64,000 bases of DNA from assembly GCF_003712195.1 (NCBI RefSeq), contig NZ_RDSD01000011.1, forward strand, positions 62,001-126,000. The letters are read 5' to 3'. The notes below the pieces were generated by a model. It was not told the origin of the DNA. It saw only the letters and a program-made list of their open reading frames with translations, and did not search any database. This DNA is from Proteiniphilum sp. X52. Its GTDB lineage: Bacteria; Bacteroidota; Bacteroidia; Bacteroidales; Dysgonomonadaceae. Shown piece after piece: positions 1 through 8,017 of this stretch. The translations under genes were made by a program, and so were the position numbers. How positions within the stretch are numbered: the stretch's first letter is position 1; the number at the start of each line of letters is the position of its first letter.

Positions 1-734
1 TGAATAGTGTCATCGCCCACCGCCGTGGTGGCACTGATTGCCGACTCCAGATCGCCCGGCTCCAGTTGAATCATGTTCATCTGCTGCGCGTGATACACCC
101 AGACTCCCGCCAGAAAATCGGCCTGTAATTCCAACTTCACATTGAGTTTATTGAATTCCGTCTCGCTGATCCGCCCCCTGTATTGATTCATCCCATCGAT
201 GATCCCCAACAAATTCTGCACGTGGTGGCCTATTTCGTGAGCCGTCACATAAGCCATTGCCAGATCACCTTCAGCACCGAAATCAGTTCTTAACTGATGA
301 AAAAAGTTGAGATCGATATACATTTTCTGGTCCGCAGGACAATAGAATGGTCCTACGGCATCCGTAGCCCCGCCACATCCCGAAACCGTGGCATCGGTGA
401 AAGTAACCAAGGTGGGACGTATGTATTGTTTATTCAGTTGCGCGCGGAATATCTCCTCCCACACATCATTGGCGCTGTTAAACACTCCCAGCGTGAAAAC
501 CTTCAGTTCCTCATTCTCATTCACCCTGGAAGGATCTATTACCTCGGTCGATTCTCCCGGAGCGACACTGTTTACCATCTCTAATGCCTGGAAAGGATTT
601 TGGCCCAACAACAATGCTATCACCGCAATGACCAGCGCTCCTACTCCACCGATGGCAGCGTTTCTTCCCCCTCTGCCTCTGCCCCTACGGTCTTCATAGT
701 TGGCCTGGCTGTCATTTCTATTGATCCACTTCAT
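1..734 (-). CDS. Neutral zinc metallopeptidase, YpfJ family (3' end cut off by window edge)
   Basis: The reading frame starts at an ATG at 734 and is open to the window edge (about 244 residues visible, stop not seen). An Arg/Gly-rich N terminus is followed by one membrane segment at about residues 26-44, so the enzyme is probably a membrane-anchored peptidase facing the periplasm. The zinc-binding HEIGHH motif lies at residues 166-171, and the downstream ELQADFLAG is the usual third-ligand region. This order (basic tail, TM helix, HExxHH) is that of the putative neutral zinc metallopeptidase family (YpfJ). Its substrate is not known. No TAnnTTTG promoter is evident just upstream; the TPR gene on the same strand ends 27 bases upstream, so the two may be cotranscribed. 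Confidence 0.9.
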   Translation of the reverse strand, partial: MKWINRNDSQANYEDRRGRGRGGRNAAIGGVGALVIAVIALLLGQNPFQALEMVNSVAPGESTEVIDPSRVNENEELKVFTLGVFNSANDVWEEIFRAQLNKQYIRPTLVTFTDATVSGCGGATDAVGPFYCPADQKMYIDLNFFHQLRTDFGAEGDLAMAYVTAHEIGHHVQNLLGIIDGMNQYRGRISETEFNKLNVKLELQADFLAGVWVYHAQQMNMIQLEPGDLESAISATTAVGDDTI

Positions 735-761
735 AAAACATGTTTTGGTTGTATTCTGTTT

Positions 762-1589
762 TTATTCCGTTTTTTTCAGCCAGCCGTTCACTATTTCGGT
801 ATCGTATCCCAGTTCTTTGGCTTTCCTGAAATCGGCACGGGCAGCTATTTTATCGAATTGCGCAAGACGGACCCGACCCCGAAGAATATAAAAATAGGGA
901 TTGTCTTTCTGGGATCCTTCCACAGCCCGTAAATCAGCCGACGCCCTGAATATCTGATCGGTGTTCACATAACATTCCGCGCGGTTCAGATAAAAGCTGG
1001 GATCGACTTTAGAAGAGGAGTGTATCATGCCGGTATACACCTTCTCAGCTTCCTCCCAGTTGTCATCCAATTTATAAAGAAGCGCCTTGCTCAACTTCGT
1101 ATACATATTGTCCGGATCTATCGCATCTGATGCCTTGAAATCTTCCTCTGCTTTAGCTCTCTCATTTTTTTCGAGAAAAAGCAGACCTCTCCGGTAATAG
1201 GCTTCCACATCCTCCGGATAGTCACTGATAAGAGTGCTGTAATCCTCCATCGCCTCATCAAACCGTTCCATATCACACAGAAGGGAAGCCCGGTTGTGCA
1301 ACACCACATCGGGCATCGGATTATTCCCCATGGAGGCGGTAAATGAAATATATGCATCATCGTAGAGCCCCAATTGCCGTTGCAGTATTCCGAGATTGAG
1401 CAACAAAACGGGATTATTGTCATTCGCCGGTTCCAGCGCCATCGCCTTTTGCAGTGCCACTGCGGCACTATCGAGCCTGTTTTGCTCGATATGGTTGGCT
1501 GAGCGGTCCACCCATCCCATATAATCCAACGTTTGCGCCGACAATGCGTGGGCAAAGAAATACAATATAACCGTAAAAATAATTTTCAT
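762..1589 (-). CDS. Secreted tetratricopeptide (TPR) repeat protein
   Basis: 275 residues from the start at 1589. The frame is open further upstream to 1652, but that extension would run through the divergent promoter region, and the 1589 ATG begins a clean signal peptide (MKIIFTVILYFF..ALSAQ), so it is preferred. After the signal peptide the protein is made of helical repeats with TPR spacing (for example AVALQKAMALEP, AYYRRGLLFLEK, DFKASDAIDPDN), covering most of the chain. TPR proteins of this kind act as periplasmic or outer-membrane scaffolds; no enzymatic motif is visible, so the role is unknown. It precedes the zinc peptidase on the same strand and may form a two-gene operon with it. 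Confidence 0.85.
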   Translation of the reverse strand: MKIIFTVILYFFAHALSAQTLDYMGWVDRSANHIEQNRLDSAAVALQKAMALEPANDNNPVLLLNLGILQRQLGLYDDAYISFTASMGNNPMPDVVLHNRASLLCDMERFDEAMEDYSTLISDYPEDVEAYYRRGLLFLEKNERAKAEEDFKASDAIDPDNMYTKLSKALLYKLDDNWEEAEKVYTGMIHSSSKVDPSFYLNRAECYVNTDQIFRASADLRAVEGSQKDNPYFYILRGRVRLAQFDKIAARADFRKAKELGYDTEIVNGWLKKTE

Positions 1590-1615
1590 CCTGTTTATTA
1601 TATGGATATCAATCA

Positions 1616-1623
1616 CAAAAATA
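1616..1623 (-). promoter_or_regulatory. Bacteroidetes -7 box (TATTTTTG) for the TPR gene
   Basis: On the minus strand TATTTTTG matches the TAnnTTTG -7 consensus of the Bacteroidetes housekeeping sigma factor and lies 26 bases before the 1589 start. It sits back to back with the mscS promoter. Confidence 0.6.
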
Positions 1624-1635
1624 ACTGTTTTTTTG

Positions 1636-1643
1636 TACTTTTG
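1636..1643 (+). promoter_or_regulatory. Bacteroidetes -7 box (TACTTTTG) for mscS
   Basis: TACTTTTG matches TAnnTTTG and lies 26 bases upstream of the ATG at 1670. It is divergent from the box at 1616-1623, so both genes share a roughly 80-base control region. Confidence 0.65.
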
Positions 1644-1669
1644 CGATATCACACTGTTTAAAAACTAAA

Positions 1670-2593
1670 ATGATGACGCCGCTTCAGATATCATTGCCTA
1701 CCGACAGCATTTTTGTGCCACGCTCACCTAATGATCCCTCTTTCGGTCAACTGATCAAAGAAGGCAGGTACGATCACGTGCTGGATAACATTCTCGCATG
1801 GGGGATTGACCTGATAGTGAACATACTTATTGCTATTGTGCTGTTCATCATTGGTCGTTTTTTCATCACGAAGATTGACAATTTTGTGGCAAAGATCATG
1901 CGGAAGAGCTCGATCGACAACACGCTGAAAGGATTCATAAGCAGTGTATTGCAGACCTTCCTTTTTATTGTCTTGTTCATGATCATCATTAATTCCGTGG
2001 GAGTAAAAACCATCTCCATCGCCGCTATTATCGGCACGGTGGGATTGGCCATAGGGCTTGCCATGAAAGACAATCTCTCCAATTTCGCGGGCGGAGTAAT
2101 GATTCTGCTGAGTAAGCCTTTCAGAGGCGGCGATTACATCAGTGCACTGAACCTGGAGGGAACGGTCGAGAAGATCGGTATTATGCACACCATATTGAGG
2201 ACGCGTGACAACAAGACGATTTACATACCCAACGGACCGCTGTCGACCGGAAACATCATCAACAATAACAGCCTCGATGGAACCTTACGCACCGAAATTA
2301 TCATCAACGTGAATTACGGCTGCAATGTGGATGAAGTAAAAGAGTTGCTGTTACAAATCGCCGCCCGCCATCCAAAGGTGTTGAAACAACCCGCACCTTT
2401 TGCAAGGATGTCCAAGATTAACCCCACATCCCTTGAATTCGTTTTCAGGGTATGGGTAAAGAAAGGAAATCTGGCCGAAGTGAACCACGATCTGAGTGAA
2501 ACGGCCTACAAAGAACTTTACGAAAGGGGCTTGATCAGTCCTGCACAGCGTATGTCGGTCTATCTCACAAAAGAGGAGAAAAAGCATATATAG
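1670..2593 (+). CDS. Small-conductance mechanosensitive channel, MscS family
   Basis: 307 residues, the size of E. coli MscS. There are three hydrophobic segments in the N-terminal half (about 42-66, 92-112 and a pore-lining helix around 115-140 with small residues, IGTVGLAIGLAMKDNLSNFAGG), followed by the soluble beta-domain (RGGDYI, GTVEKIGIMHT, IPNGPL) characteristic of MscS. The channel opens on membrane tension and releases solutes during hypo-osmotic shock from the inner membrane. The start at 1670 is preceded by its own -7 box; a second ATG follows at once (MM), so the exact start may be one codon later. It converges with prfC, the two stops being separated by a single base. Confidence 0.93.
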   Translation: MMTPLQISLPTDSIFVPRSPNDPSFGQLIKEGRYDHVLDNILAWGIDLIVNILIAIVLFIIGRFFITKIDNFVAKIMRKSSIDNTLKGFISSVLQTFLFIVLFMIIINSVGVKTISIAAIIGTVGLAIGLAMKDNLSNFAGGVMILLSKPFRGGDYISALNLEGTVEKIGIMHTILRTRDNKTIYIPNGPLSTGNIINNNSLDGTLRTEIIINVNYGCNVDEVKELLLQIAARHPKVLKQPAPFARMSKINPTSLEFVFRVWVKKGNLAEVNHDLSETAYKELYERGLISPAQRMSVYLTKEEKKHI

Positions 2594-2594
2594 T

Positions 2595-4172
2595 TTAATA
2601 CTCTGAGCTAAAGTGGAAGCGGATATTTTTAAAATCCTGCTGGGCCATCATCAAGATATAGCTCGACTCGGCAAGAAAGACATCCCTGTCCTCTTTGTCG
2701 CGCGCCATGTATTGATATTTCCGCTTCTTGAAATCGGCCAGTTGCGCGGCATCATCGCTCTCGATCCAACAGGCCTTGTATAAGTTGATGGGTTCCCAGC
2801 GGCACTGGGCTCCATATTCATGGAGCAGCCGGTACTGTATCACTTCGAACTGAAGCTGCCCCACCGTCCCGATGATCTTCCGTCCGTTAAATTGATTGGT
2901 GAAAAGTTGTGCTACCCCTTCGTCCATCAGTTGTTCGATGCCCTTCTGCAGTTGTTTCGATTTCATCGGATCGGCGTTCTCGATATATTTGAACATCTCG
3001 GGGGAGAAACTCGGCAGCCCTTTGAAGTGCAACTCCTCACCCGCAGTGAGCGTGTCGCCGATCTTGAAGTTGCCGTTATCGGGTAATCCGACGATATCAC
3101 CGGCATAGGCCTCGTCCATAATCTCTTTCTTCTGCGCCATAAAAGCGGTCGGCGACGAAAATTTCATCATCCGGTTAAAACGGACATGCTTGTAGTTCAC
3201 ATTCCGCTCGAATTTTCCTGAGCAGACTTTTACAAAAGCGATACAAGAACGGTGGTTCGGATCCATATTGGCATGGATCTTAAAAACAAATCCCGAGAAG
3301 CTTTCCTCATAGGGATCCACTACACGTTCTTCGGCCCGCACCTCACGGGGAGAGGGTGCTATATCCACAAAACAATCCAGCAACTCTTTCACTCCAAAAT
3401 TATTGAGCGCGGATCCGAAAAACACAGGCGCCAAGGTGCCCGCAAGGTATTCGTCCCGGTCGAATGCCGGGTATACTTCTGTGATCAGTTCCACATCGTC
3501 ACGCAGTTTCTTCGACAGGGGGTCGCCAATATGATTTTCCAGTTCCGGTGACTGGATATCGAGCCTCAGCGATTCCGTCACCATCTGCTTACTGGGCTTA
3601 TAAAGATCCAGACTATTCTTGTAGAGGTTATATACTCCGCGGAACCGTTCTCCCATATCTATGGGCCAACTCAGCGGACGGACGCTGACTTTCAGTTCTT
3701 CCTCCAGTTCGTCGAGAATTTCGAACGGATCCCTCCCTTCACGGTCAAGTTTATTGACAAAGATCATCACCGGTGTATGCCGCATACGGCAGACCTCCAT
3801 CAGCTTGCGTGTCTGGGCTTCCACCCCTTTCGCCACGTCCACCACCACGATCACGCTGTCTACCGCCGTAAGCGTGCGGTATGTGTCTTCAGCAAAATCC
3901 TGGTGGCCGGGCGTATCCAAAATATTGATCTTATGATGCCCATATTCAAATCCCATGACTGAAGTGGCGACAGAAATTCCGCGTTGTTTCTCTATCTCCA
4001 TCCAGTCCGAGGTAGCTGTTTTTTTTATTTTGTTCGATTTCACGGCTCCTGCCACATGAATGGCTCCTCCAAAGAGCAGTAATTTTTCCGTAAGTGTGGT
4101 TTTTCCCGCGTCGGGGTGACTGATCACGGCGAAGGTGCGCCGGCGCTGTATCTCTTCTTTTAATGTCATCAA
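2595..4172 (-). CDS. prfC: Peptide chain release factor 3 (RF3)
   Basis: 525 residues, close to the E. coli length. The GTPase G1 motif is at about residues 18-27 ([10 protein letters not shown]), with DTPGHQDF (G3) at about 87 and NKLD (G4) at about 140, followed by the EF-G-like domains II and III of RF3. RF3 is a cytosolic GTPase that recycles RF1/RF2 from the ribosome after termination. The gene lies 37 bases downstream of rfbD on the same strand with no visible promoter between, so it is probably cotranscribed in a DUF4924-rfbD-prfC string. Adjacent ATG codons at 4172 and 4169 make the first residue uncertain. Confidence 0.97.
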   Translation of the reverse strand: MMTLKEEIQRRRTFAVISHPDAGKTTLTEKLLLFGGAIHVAGAVKSNKIKKTATSDWMEIEKQRGISVATSVMGFEYGHHKINILDTPGHQDFAEDTYRTLTAVDSVIVVVDVAKGVEAQTRKLMEVCRMRHTPVMIFVNKLDREGRDPFEILDELEEELKVSVRPLSWPIDMGERFRGVYNLYKNSLDLYKPSKQMVTESLRLDIQSPELENHIGDPLSKKLRDDVELITEVYPAFDRDEYLAGTLAPVFFGSALNNFGVKELLDCFVDIAPSPREVRAEERVVDPYEESFSGFVFKIHANMDPNHRSCIAFVKVCSGKFERNVNYKHVRFNRMMKFSSPTAFMAQKKEIMDEAYAGDIVGLPDNGNFKIGDTLTAGEELHFKGLPSFSPEMFKYIENADPMKSKQLQKGIEQLMDEGVAQLFTNQFNGRKIIGTVGQLQFEVIQYRLLHEYGAQCRWEPINLYKACWIESDDAAQLADFKKRKYQYMARDKEDRDVFLAESSYILMMAQQDFKNIRFHFSSEY

Positions 4173-4209
4173 TTTAATATTTCAAGATTTAGCTTCGCTG
4201 ATTGACATA

Positions 4210-5166
4210 TTAACTCATCATCGAATCAACACATCTTCTGAGTGCCTCTTTCCATTCCGGAATCTCCACATGAAAAGCGGCACATATTTTTGACAGATCC
4301 ATCACGCTATATGCCGGACGAGGAGCTGGCGCACCATATTCGTCCGTTTTAACAGGGATCAGTTCACAACGGTCGATACCGGCCAACCTTTTGATCTCTT
4401 CGGCAAAGCCGAACCAGGTGGTTTCTCCCCTGTTCGAAAAGTGATAAATGCCCGTTTTCCATTCGGTCTCTTCCGAAAACTGCAGGATATGAACGATCAT
4501 CTCCGCCAGATCTGCCGCATAGGTCGGCGCTCCCCGTTGGTCATCCACCACAGTCAATCTATCCCGCTCATTCATCAACCGGATCATTGTCTTCACAAAA
4601 TTATTACCGAATTCGGAATACAACCAGGAAGTGCGTATAATCATCCACTCACCACCGACAGCTTGCAGGGTTTCTTCACCTTTCAACTTCGACTGGCCGT
4701 AAACCGAAAGTGGATGCGGCTCCATATTCTCGGTATAAGGAATTCCCGACCGGCCGTCGAATACGAAATCGGTAGAAATGTGGATAACCTTTGCCCCTTC
4801 TTGCTTCGCAGCAGTCGCTATATTCCCCACCGCTTTTTCATTTACGAGATATGCCTTCTCTACGTCGGTTTCCGCTTTGTCCACAGCGGTATAAGCAGCG
4901 CAATTGACGACATAGAGTACCCGGTAATCCCTTACAAAAGCCGCCACCTGATCCCCGTCCGTCACATCAAGGTCATTCAGGTCGGTAAATAGGAATTTAA
5001 AGGGCAAATTCATCCGATCGGTCAATTTTTTCAACTCGTTCCCCAATTGTCCGTTGGCTCCGGTCACCAGCACATTTTTCTGTACCAGCCCGTAAAAATA
5101 TTGTTCTCTTGGGGTATCCTTTTCCGTCCCCCCCAGATGTTTGGTTATACCTGTAAATATGGGCAT
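4210..5166 (-). CDS. rfbD: dTDP-4-dehydrorhamnose reductase
   Basis: An SDR-type reductase (about 318 residues from 5166) catalysing the last step of dTDP-L-rhamnose synthesis. The NAD(P)-binding motif VTGANGQLG, STDFVFDG, the YxxxK pair in SVYGQSKLKGE and the RTSWLYSEFGNNFVKTM block are all present. The start is odd. Family members begin a few residues before VTGANGQLG, but no ATG lies there; the codon that would fit is GTA. The nearest ATG is at 5166 and gives an extra stretch of about 25 residues; a further ATG at 5193 lies inside the AATTACY repeat array and is unlikely. No other rhamnose genes are nearby. Confidence 0.9.
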   Translation of the reverse strand: MPIFTGITKHLGGTEKDTPREQYFYGLVQKNVLVTGANGQLGNELKKLTDRMNLPFKFLFTDLNDLDVTDGDQVAAFVRDYRVLYVVNCAAYTAVDKAETDVEKAYLVNEKAVGNIATAAKQEGAKVIHISTDFVFDGRSGIPYTENMEPHPLSVYGQSKLKGEETLQAVGGEWMIIRTSWLYSEFGNNFVKTMIRLMNERDRLTVVDDQRGAPTYAADLAEMIVHILQFSEETEWKTGIYHFSNRGETTWFGFAEEIKRLAGIDRCELIPVKTDEYGAPAPRPAYSVMDLSKICAAFHVEIPEWKEALRRCVDSMMS

Positions 5167-5176
5167 CGCTTTTTTT

Positions 5177-5281
5177 AAATTACTAATTACCAATTATACT
5201 AATTACCAATTACTAATTACCAATTACTAATTACTAATTACTAATTACCAATTACTAATTACCAATTACCAATTACCAATT
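5177..5281 (-). repeat. Heptanucleotide array, unit AATTACY (+ strand)
   Basis: About 15 imperfect tandem copies of AATTACC/AATTACT, read on the + strand, fill the space between the rfbD start and the GARKGAA array. On the coding strand the unit reads GTAATTR or TAATTGG. A shorter array of the same unit lies at 38244-38288 in the same position relative to its neighbours. Confidence 0.85.
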
Positions 5282-5328
5282 TCTTCATTCTTCACTCTTC
5301 ATTCTTCACTCTTCATTCTTCACTCTTA
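5281..5328 (-). repeat. Heptanucleotide array, sense-strand unit GARTGAA
   Basis: About seven copies of GAAGAAT/GAAGAGT-type heptamers in coding-strand sense. The array begins 8 bases after the stop codon of the DUF4924 gene and runs into the AATTACY array. It is one of six such arrays in the window. Confidence 0.85.
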
Positions 5329-5336
5329 TTAACCAA

Positions 5337-5879
5337 TCATCGCATCAATTCATCTTCCTCCACAGCTTTGTATTTTTGGGAAAGAAACCGTAACAGGCCG
5401 GTAATTTGAGCAATGGCAGCCTGTGTCTCACCGGAGATTTCCCGTTTCTGCAATTTCAGCAACAGGTAGCCGTACAAAGCCGTGAAGCAGGTTTCCAGTT
5501 CAGATACATCCTTGTTCCCCGACTTTGCCCTTAAAGCCACAATATGAGGCAGTGTATTGTAGTAAACACCAATATATGCCGACTCCTTAGGGTCTTTCAA
5601 CAACCGTAAATGAAGATCGGTAAGGTCTATGACCAGGTTCTTGTTGATCTGCAGATGCCCCTCTTTCTGTATACCCTCCGATTTCATCATCAAGATCAAT
5701 CCTTCGTACCACTCACGGGCTTCCTTCTTTTCCTCTTCCGTGGGATACACGGGGTCAATCAGCGACTGCCGCACCTTGTCTATATCCAATTCATATGATC
5801 GCAAGATATCTTCCAGTTGCCACATGTACAGCAAATATTCCGCAATATTCTCTTGTTTCTTTTGCCGCGCTATCAACAT
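5337..5879 (-). CDS. DUF4924 family protein
   Basis: 180 residues from the ATG at 5879. An ATG at 5915 also opens the frame but would lie upstream of the -7 box at 5894-5901 and so outside the transcript. The sequence is mostly helical and soluble, with features of the Bacteroidetes-specific DUF4924 family (an N-terminal IARQKKQENIAEYLLYMWQLED segment, a central QINKN, and a C-terminal helical bundle). No catalytic residues are recognisable and the function is unknown. It heads the string DUF4924-rfbD-prfC, with two repeat arrays in the gap before rfbD. Confidence 0.8.
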   Translation of the reverse strand: MLIARQKKQENIAEYLLYMWQLEDILRSYELDIDKVRQSLIDPVYPTEEEKKEAREWYEGLILMMKSEGIQKEGHLQINKNLVIDLTDLHLRLLKDPKESAYIGVYYNTLPHIVALRAKSGNKDVSELETCFTALYGYLLLKLQKREISGETQAAIAQITGLLRFLSQKYKAVEEDELMR

Positions 5880-5883
5880 AACG

Positions 5884-5945
5884 TAATTTTGTGCAAAAAT
5901 ACAACGAATGATCAAGTTTTACATCATCGACCCTGGATATTTTCT
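5884..5945 (+). pseudogene. Truncated copy of the promoter and first codons of the MBL-fold hydrolase gene
   Basis: The stretch carries TAATTTTG, then an ATG at 5908 followed by codons for MIKFYIIDPGYF. It matches the promoter box and first codons of the intact MBL-fold gene at 9268-9330 (TAATTTTG, then MIKFHIIESGYF) with similar spacing. After about twelve codons the similarity stops and no hydrolase motif follows. I read it as a fragment left by duplication or deletion. It overlaps the divergent promoter of the DUF4924 gene. Confidence 0.55.
5894..5901 (-). promoter_or_regulatory. Bacteroidetes -7 box (TATTTTTG) for DUF4924-rfbD-prfC
   Basis: On the minus strand TATTTTTG matches TAnnTTTG and lies 14 bases before the 5879 start. 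Confidence 0.6.
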
Positions 5946-6115
5946 ACTATTGTACCATTATAGCATATTCTCCCCTCCCGATGGGGGTGACCTCAAATCA
6001 ACGCCGGGACAAGAAAACCAATGGAGAGTGTCCACCATGGAAAACATAAATTGCCGGTTAAATGAAAAAAATCCTGTTTTGATGATACGTTTTGACACAC
6101 TTCCTCGTCGGATAA

Positions 6116-6637
6116 ATGAGTATGGACATTGTTGAATACAAAAGAATAGTCGTCGCGCTGCGCCCTTCGTTACTCGCAGTGGCCCGCCGCATCACAGGGA
6201 ATGCCGAGGATGCGGAGGATGTGGTGCAGGATGTATGTTTGAAGATCTGGCATTTCCGTGACCGGATCGATCGAAATGAAAATATGGAGGCATACAGCAC
6301 GACAATGGTGAGGAACCTGAGTATTGACAAGATCCGAAGCCGGAAGCCATTTTCCGATGAACTGGAGTTACTCGGCAAAGAAACGGGAGAACATCCCCCT
6401 GATTCATTGCTTGAAGAAAAAGAAGAACGGAATGCCATTCGCAGGATTATCGAGATGCTGCCGCCATTGCAACAACGGATCTTGCGAATGAAAGATCTCG
6501 AAGGATTTGAAACCGTCGAAATCAGCGAAATGACAGGTATTGCAACCGAAGCCGTACGCAATAACCTCTCACGGGCACGCAAACGGATACGCGAATTATA
6601 CCTGATCTATTATCAAACCCAACAAACGACAAAATGA
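6116..6637 (+). CDS. ECF-type RNA polymerase sigma factor
   Basis: 173 residues, the usual size for extracytoplasmic-function sigma factors. Region 2 is recognisable (ARRITGNAEDAEDVVQDVCLKIW, with the core-binding and -10 contacts), as is region 4 (LPPLQQRILRMKDLEGFETVEISEMTG, a helix-turn-helix) ending in the basic RARKRIRE. ATG codons at 6116 and 6122 are both possible starts. It overlaps the next gene by four bases (ATGA), implying translational coupling with a small membrane protein that is probably its anti-sigma factor. Such factors direct RNA polymerase to a small set of stress or envelope genes; the target is unknown, but the downstream barrel gene is a candidate. Confidence 0.93.
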   Translation: MSMDIVEYKRIVVALRPSLLAVARRITGNAEDAEDVVQDVCLKIWHFRDRIDRNENMEAYSTTMVRNLSIDKIRSRKPFSDELELLGKETGEHPPDSLLEEKEERNAIRRIIEMLPPLQQRILRMKDLEGFETVEISEMTGIATEAVRNNLSRARKRIRELYLIYYQTQQTTK

Positions 6638-7086
6638 AAACAGATATCAGACATCTATTAGACAAATATTTTGAAGGAGACAGCTCTGCCGAAGAAGAGA
6701 AGGTATTGCGTCGTTATTTTACGCGGGACAATCTGCCGGAAGAGCTGAGAGTATACGCGTCCCTATTCCGTTTTCTCGACGACGAAGCAGCAGCACTGGC
6801 CGTATTGGATGAGATTCGTAGCGAAAACACGGCCCCTGTTCATCGCAAGCCTTTGTTTTTAACAAAATTACGGATACTCGCTGCCGCGGCAGCCTCACTG
6901 CTGATCGCCATCTTATTACTGACTCGCCCCGATCGACAATCGTCACTGAACGAAAGCTATGTGTGGGTGGATGGCAAACAAATTACAGATCCGGCCACAG
7001 TCCGTAAATATGCTGAAGCATCTTTCGGAAAAGTACAGTCCGAAAGTGACATCATAGAAGATCAGCTCCGCTTTATGCTGGAATAG
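6634..7086 (+). CDS. Single-pass membrane protein, probable anti-sigma factor
   Basis: 150 residues. The N-terminal soluble part (IRHLLDKYFEGDSSAEEEKVLRRYF) resembles the first helices of Bacteroidetes anti-sigma and FecR-like proteins. One hydrophobic segment lies at about residues 78-97 (LRILAAAAASLLIAILLLT), followed by a short periplasmic tail of about 50 residues. It is coupled to the ECF sigma gene by an ATGA overlap, the classic sigma/anti-sigma arrangement. No zinc-binding HxxxCxxC motif is present. The call rests on context and topology and not on a firm family match. Confidence 0.65.
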   Translation: MKTDIRHLLDKYFEGDSSAEEEKVLRRYFTRDNLPEELRVYASLFRFLDDEAAALAVLDEIRSENTAPVHRKPLFLTKLRILAAAAASLLIAILLLTRPDRQSSLNESYVWVDGKQITDPATVRKYAEASFGKVQSESDIIEDQLRFMLE

Positions 7087-7150
7087 ATCAATGATGGTGA
7101 ATCTTCTTATAAAGCCTGTTTTACTATTTGAACATCAACATGATATCACA

Positions 7151-7609
7151 ATGAAGATAAAAAAAACATTTCCACGCCTGCTTATCCTTTTCCTGTTACT
7201 GGTAACCTGCGGAGCTACGGCAAAAGCACAGGAAACCCTGAGGATCAATACTGTATTCGAAAAATATGGCAAGCAAAAAGGCGCTACAATGGTAGTCCTC
7301 TCCGGCAAGGCGCTCCATAACTATCGACTCGATAAATACCGCAGTATTACCCTGCAATATGACCGGACTATGCTGGATGAAATACAACAGTGCCTTGAAA
7401 CAGATAAAAAACAGGCGTACCAGATAAAAGAAGTCATCAGCAATGGTATTATCTCTTCAGGTTATTATCAGCTACCGGAAGAGGAAAACCAAACCAACCG
7501 GTACATCTTGTTCAAAATCGGGGACGACGGTACTGCCACACTCATTTATATGGAAGGCGGAAAAGATTCCGAAGAACTGATCAACCGGCTATTTATTAAA
7601 AAGGAATAG
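7151..7609 (+). CDS. Secreted small protein of an ECF operon, DUF4252/DUF6108-like
   Basis: 152 residues from 7151; the frame is open from 7091 but the 7151 ATG starts a clear signal peptide (MKIKKTFPRLLILFLLLV..TAKAQ). The mature part starts FEKYGKQKGATMVVLSG and ends with YMEGGKDSEELINRLF, a layout seen in small secreted Bacteroidetes proteins found beside ECF sigma factors; assignment to DUF4252 or DUF6108 is from memory and weak. No catalytic motif is seen. It follows the putative anti-sigma gene after 64 bases and is probably in the same operon. A heptamer array starts shortly after its stop. Confidence 0.7.
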   Translation: MKIKKTFPRLLILFLLLVTCGATAKAQETLRINTVFEKYGKQKGATMVVLSGKALHNYRLDKYRSITLQYDRTMLDEIQQCLETDKKQAYQIKEVISNGIISSGYYQLPEEENQTNRYILFKIGDDGTATLIYMEGGKDSEELINRLFIKKE

Positions 7610-7622
7610 GATGTTGTATGGG

Positions 7623-7846
7623 AGAATGAAGAGTGAAGAATGAAGAATGAAGAATGAAGAATGAAGAATGAAGAGTGAAGAAGGAAGAAGGAAGAGTGAA
7701 GAGTGAAGAATGAAGAGTGAAGAATGAAGAATGAAGAGTGAAGAATGAAGAAGGAAGAATGAAGAGTGAAGAATGAAGAATGAAGAGTGAAGAATGAAGA
7801 GTGAAGAAGGAAGAAGGAAGAAGGAAGAAGGAAGAAGGAGGAAGGA
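7623..7846 (+). repeat. Heptanucleotide array, unit GARKGAA (about 32 units)
   Basis: An almost unbroken run of GAATGAA, GAGTGAA and, toward the 3' end, GAAGGAA heptamers on the coding strand, starting 13 bases after the stop of the secreted protein gene. It is the longest array in the window and is followed by a MITE-like element before the next gene of the same direction. Confidence 0.92.
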
Positions 7847-7880
7847 TTTGCAGATTTAACGATTTTGAATTTTGAATCTT

Positions 7881-7968
7881 GAGTCCCCTCCGAAAAGTCA
7901 AAAGACCATTGATTTTCAATGATTTGAAAACCCGTGAAATCGGTTTTTGGGGATTTCGGAGCAGACTC
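7881..7968 (+). mobile_element. MITE-like element family A, copy 1 (88 bp)
   Basis: The element begins GAGTCCCCTCCGAAA and ends TTTCGGAGCAGACTC, an imperfect terminal inverted repeat of 15 bp. It is flanked on both sides by the 6-bp direct repeat AATCTT (7875-7880 and 7969-7974), as expected for a target-site duplication. An internal ATTGATTTTCAATGA palindrome is shared with the other copies. It carries no coding sequence. Confidence 0.8.
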
Positions 7969-8017
7969 AATCTTGAATTTTTAAATTGAAATAAAATCAT
8001 CAAACAATTATAAAACA

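Noticed and set aside
7623-7846. Heptamer arrays as CRISPR arrays
   Set aside because: The unit is seven bases with no spacers, and no cas genes are present.
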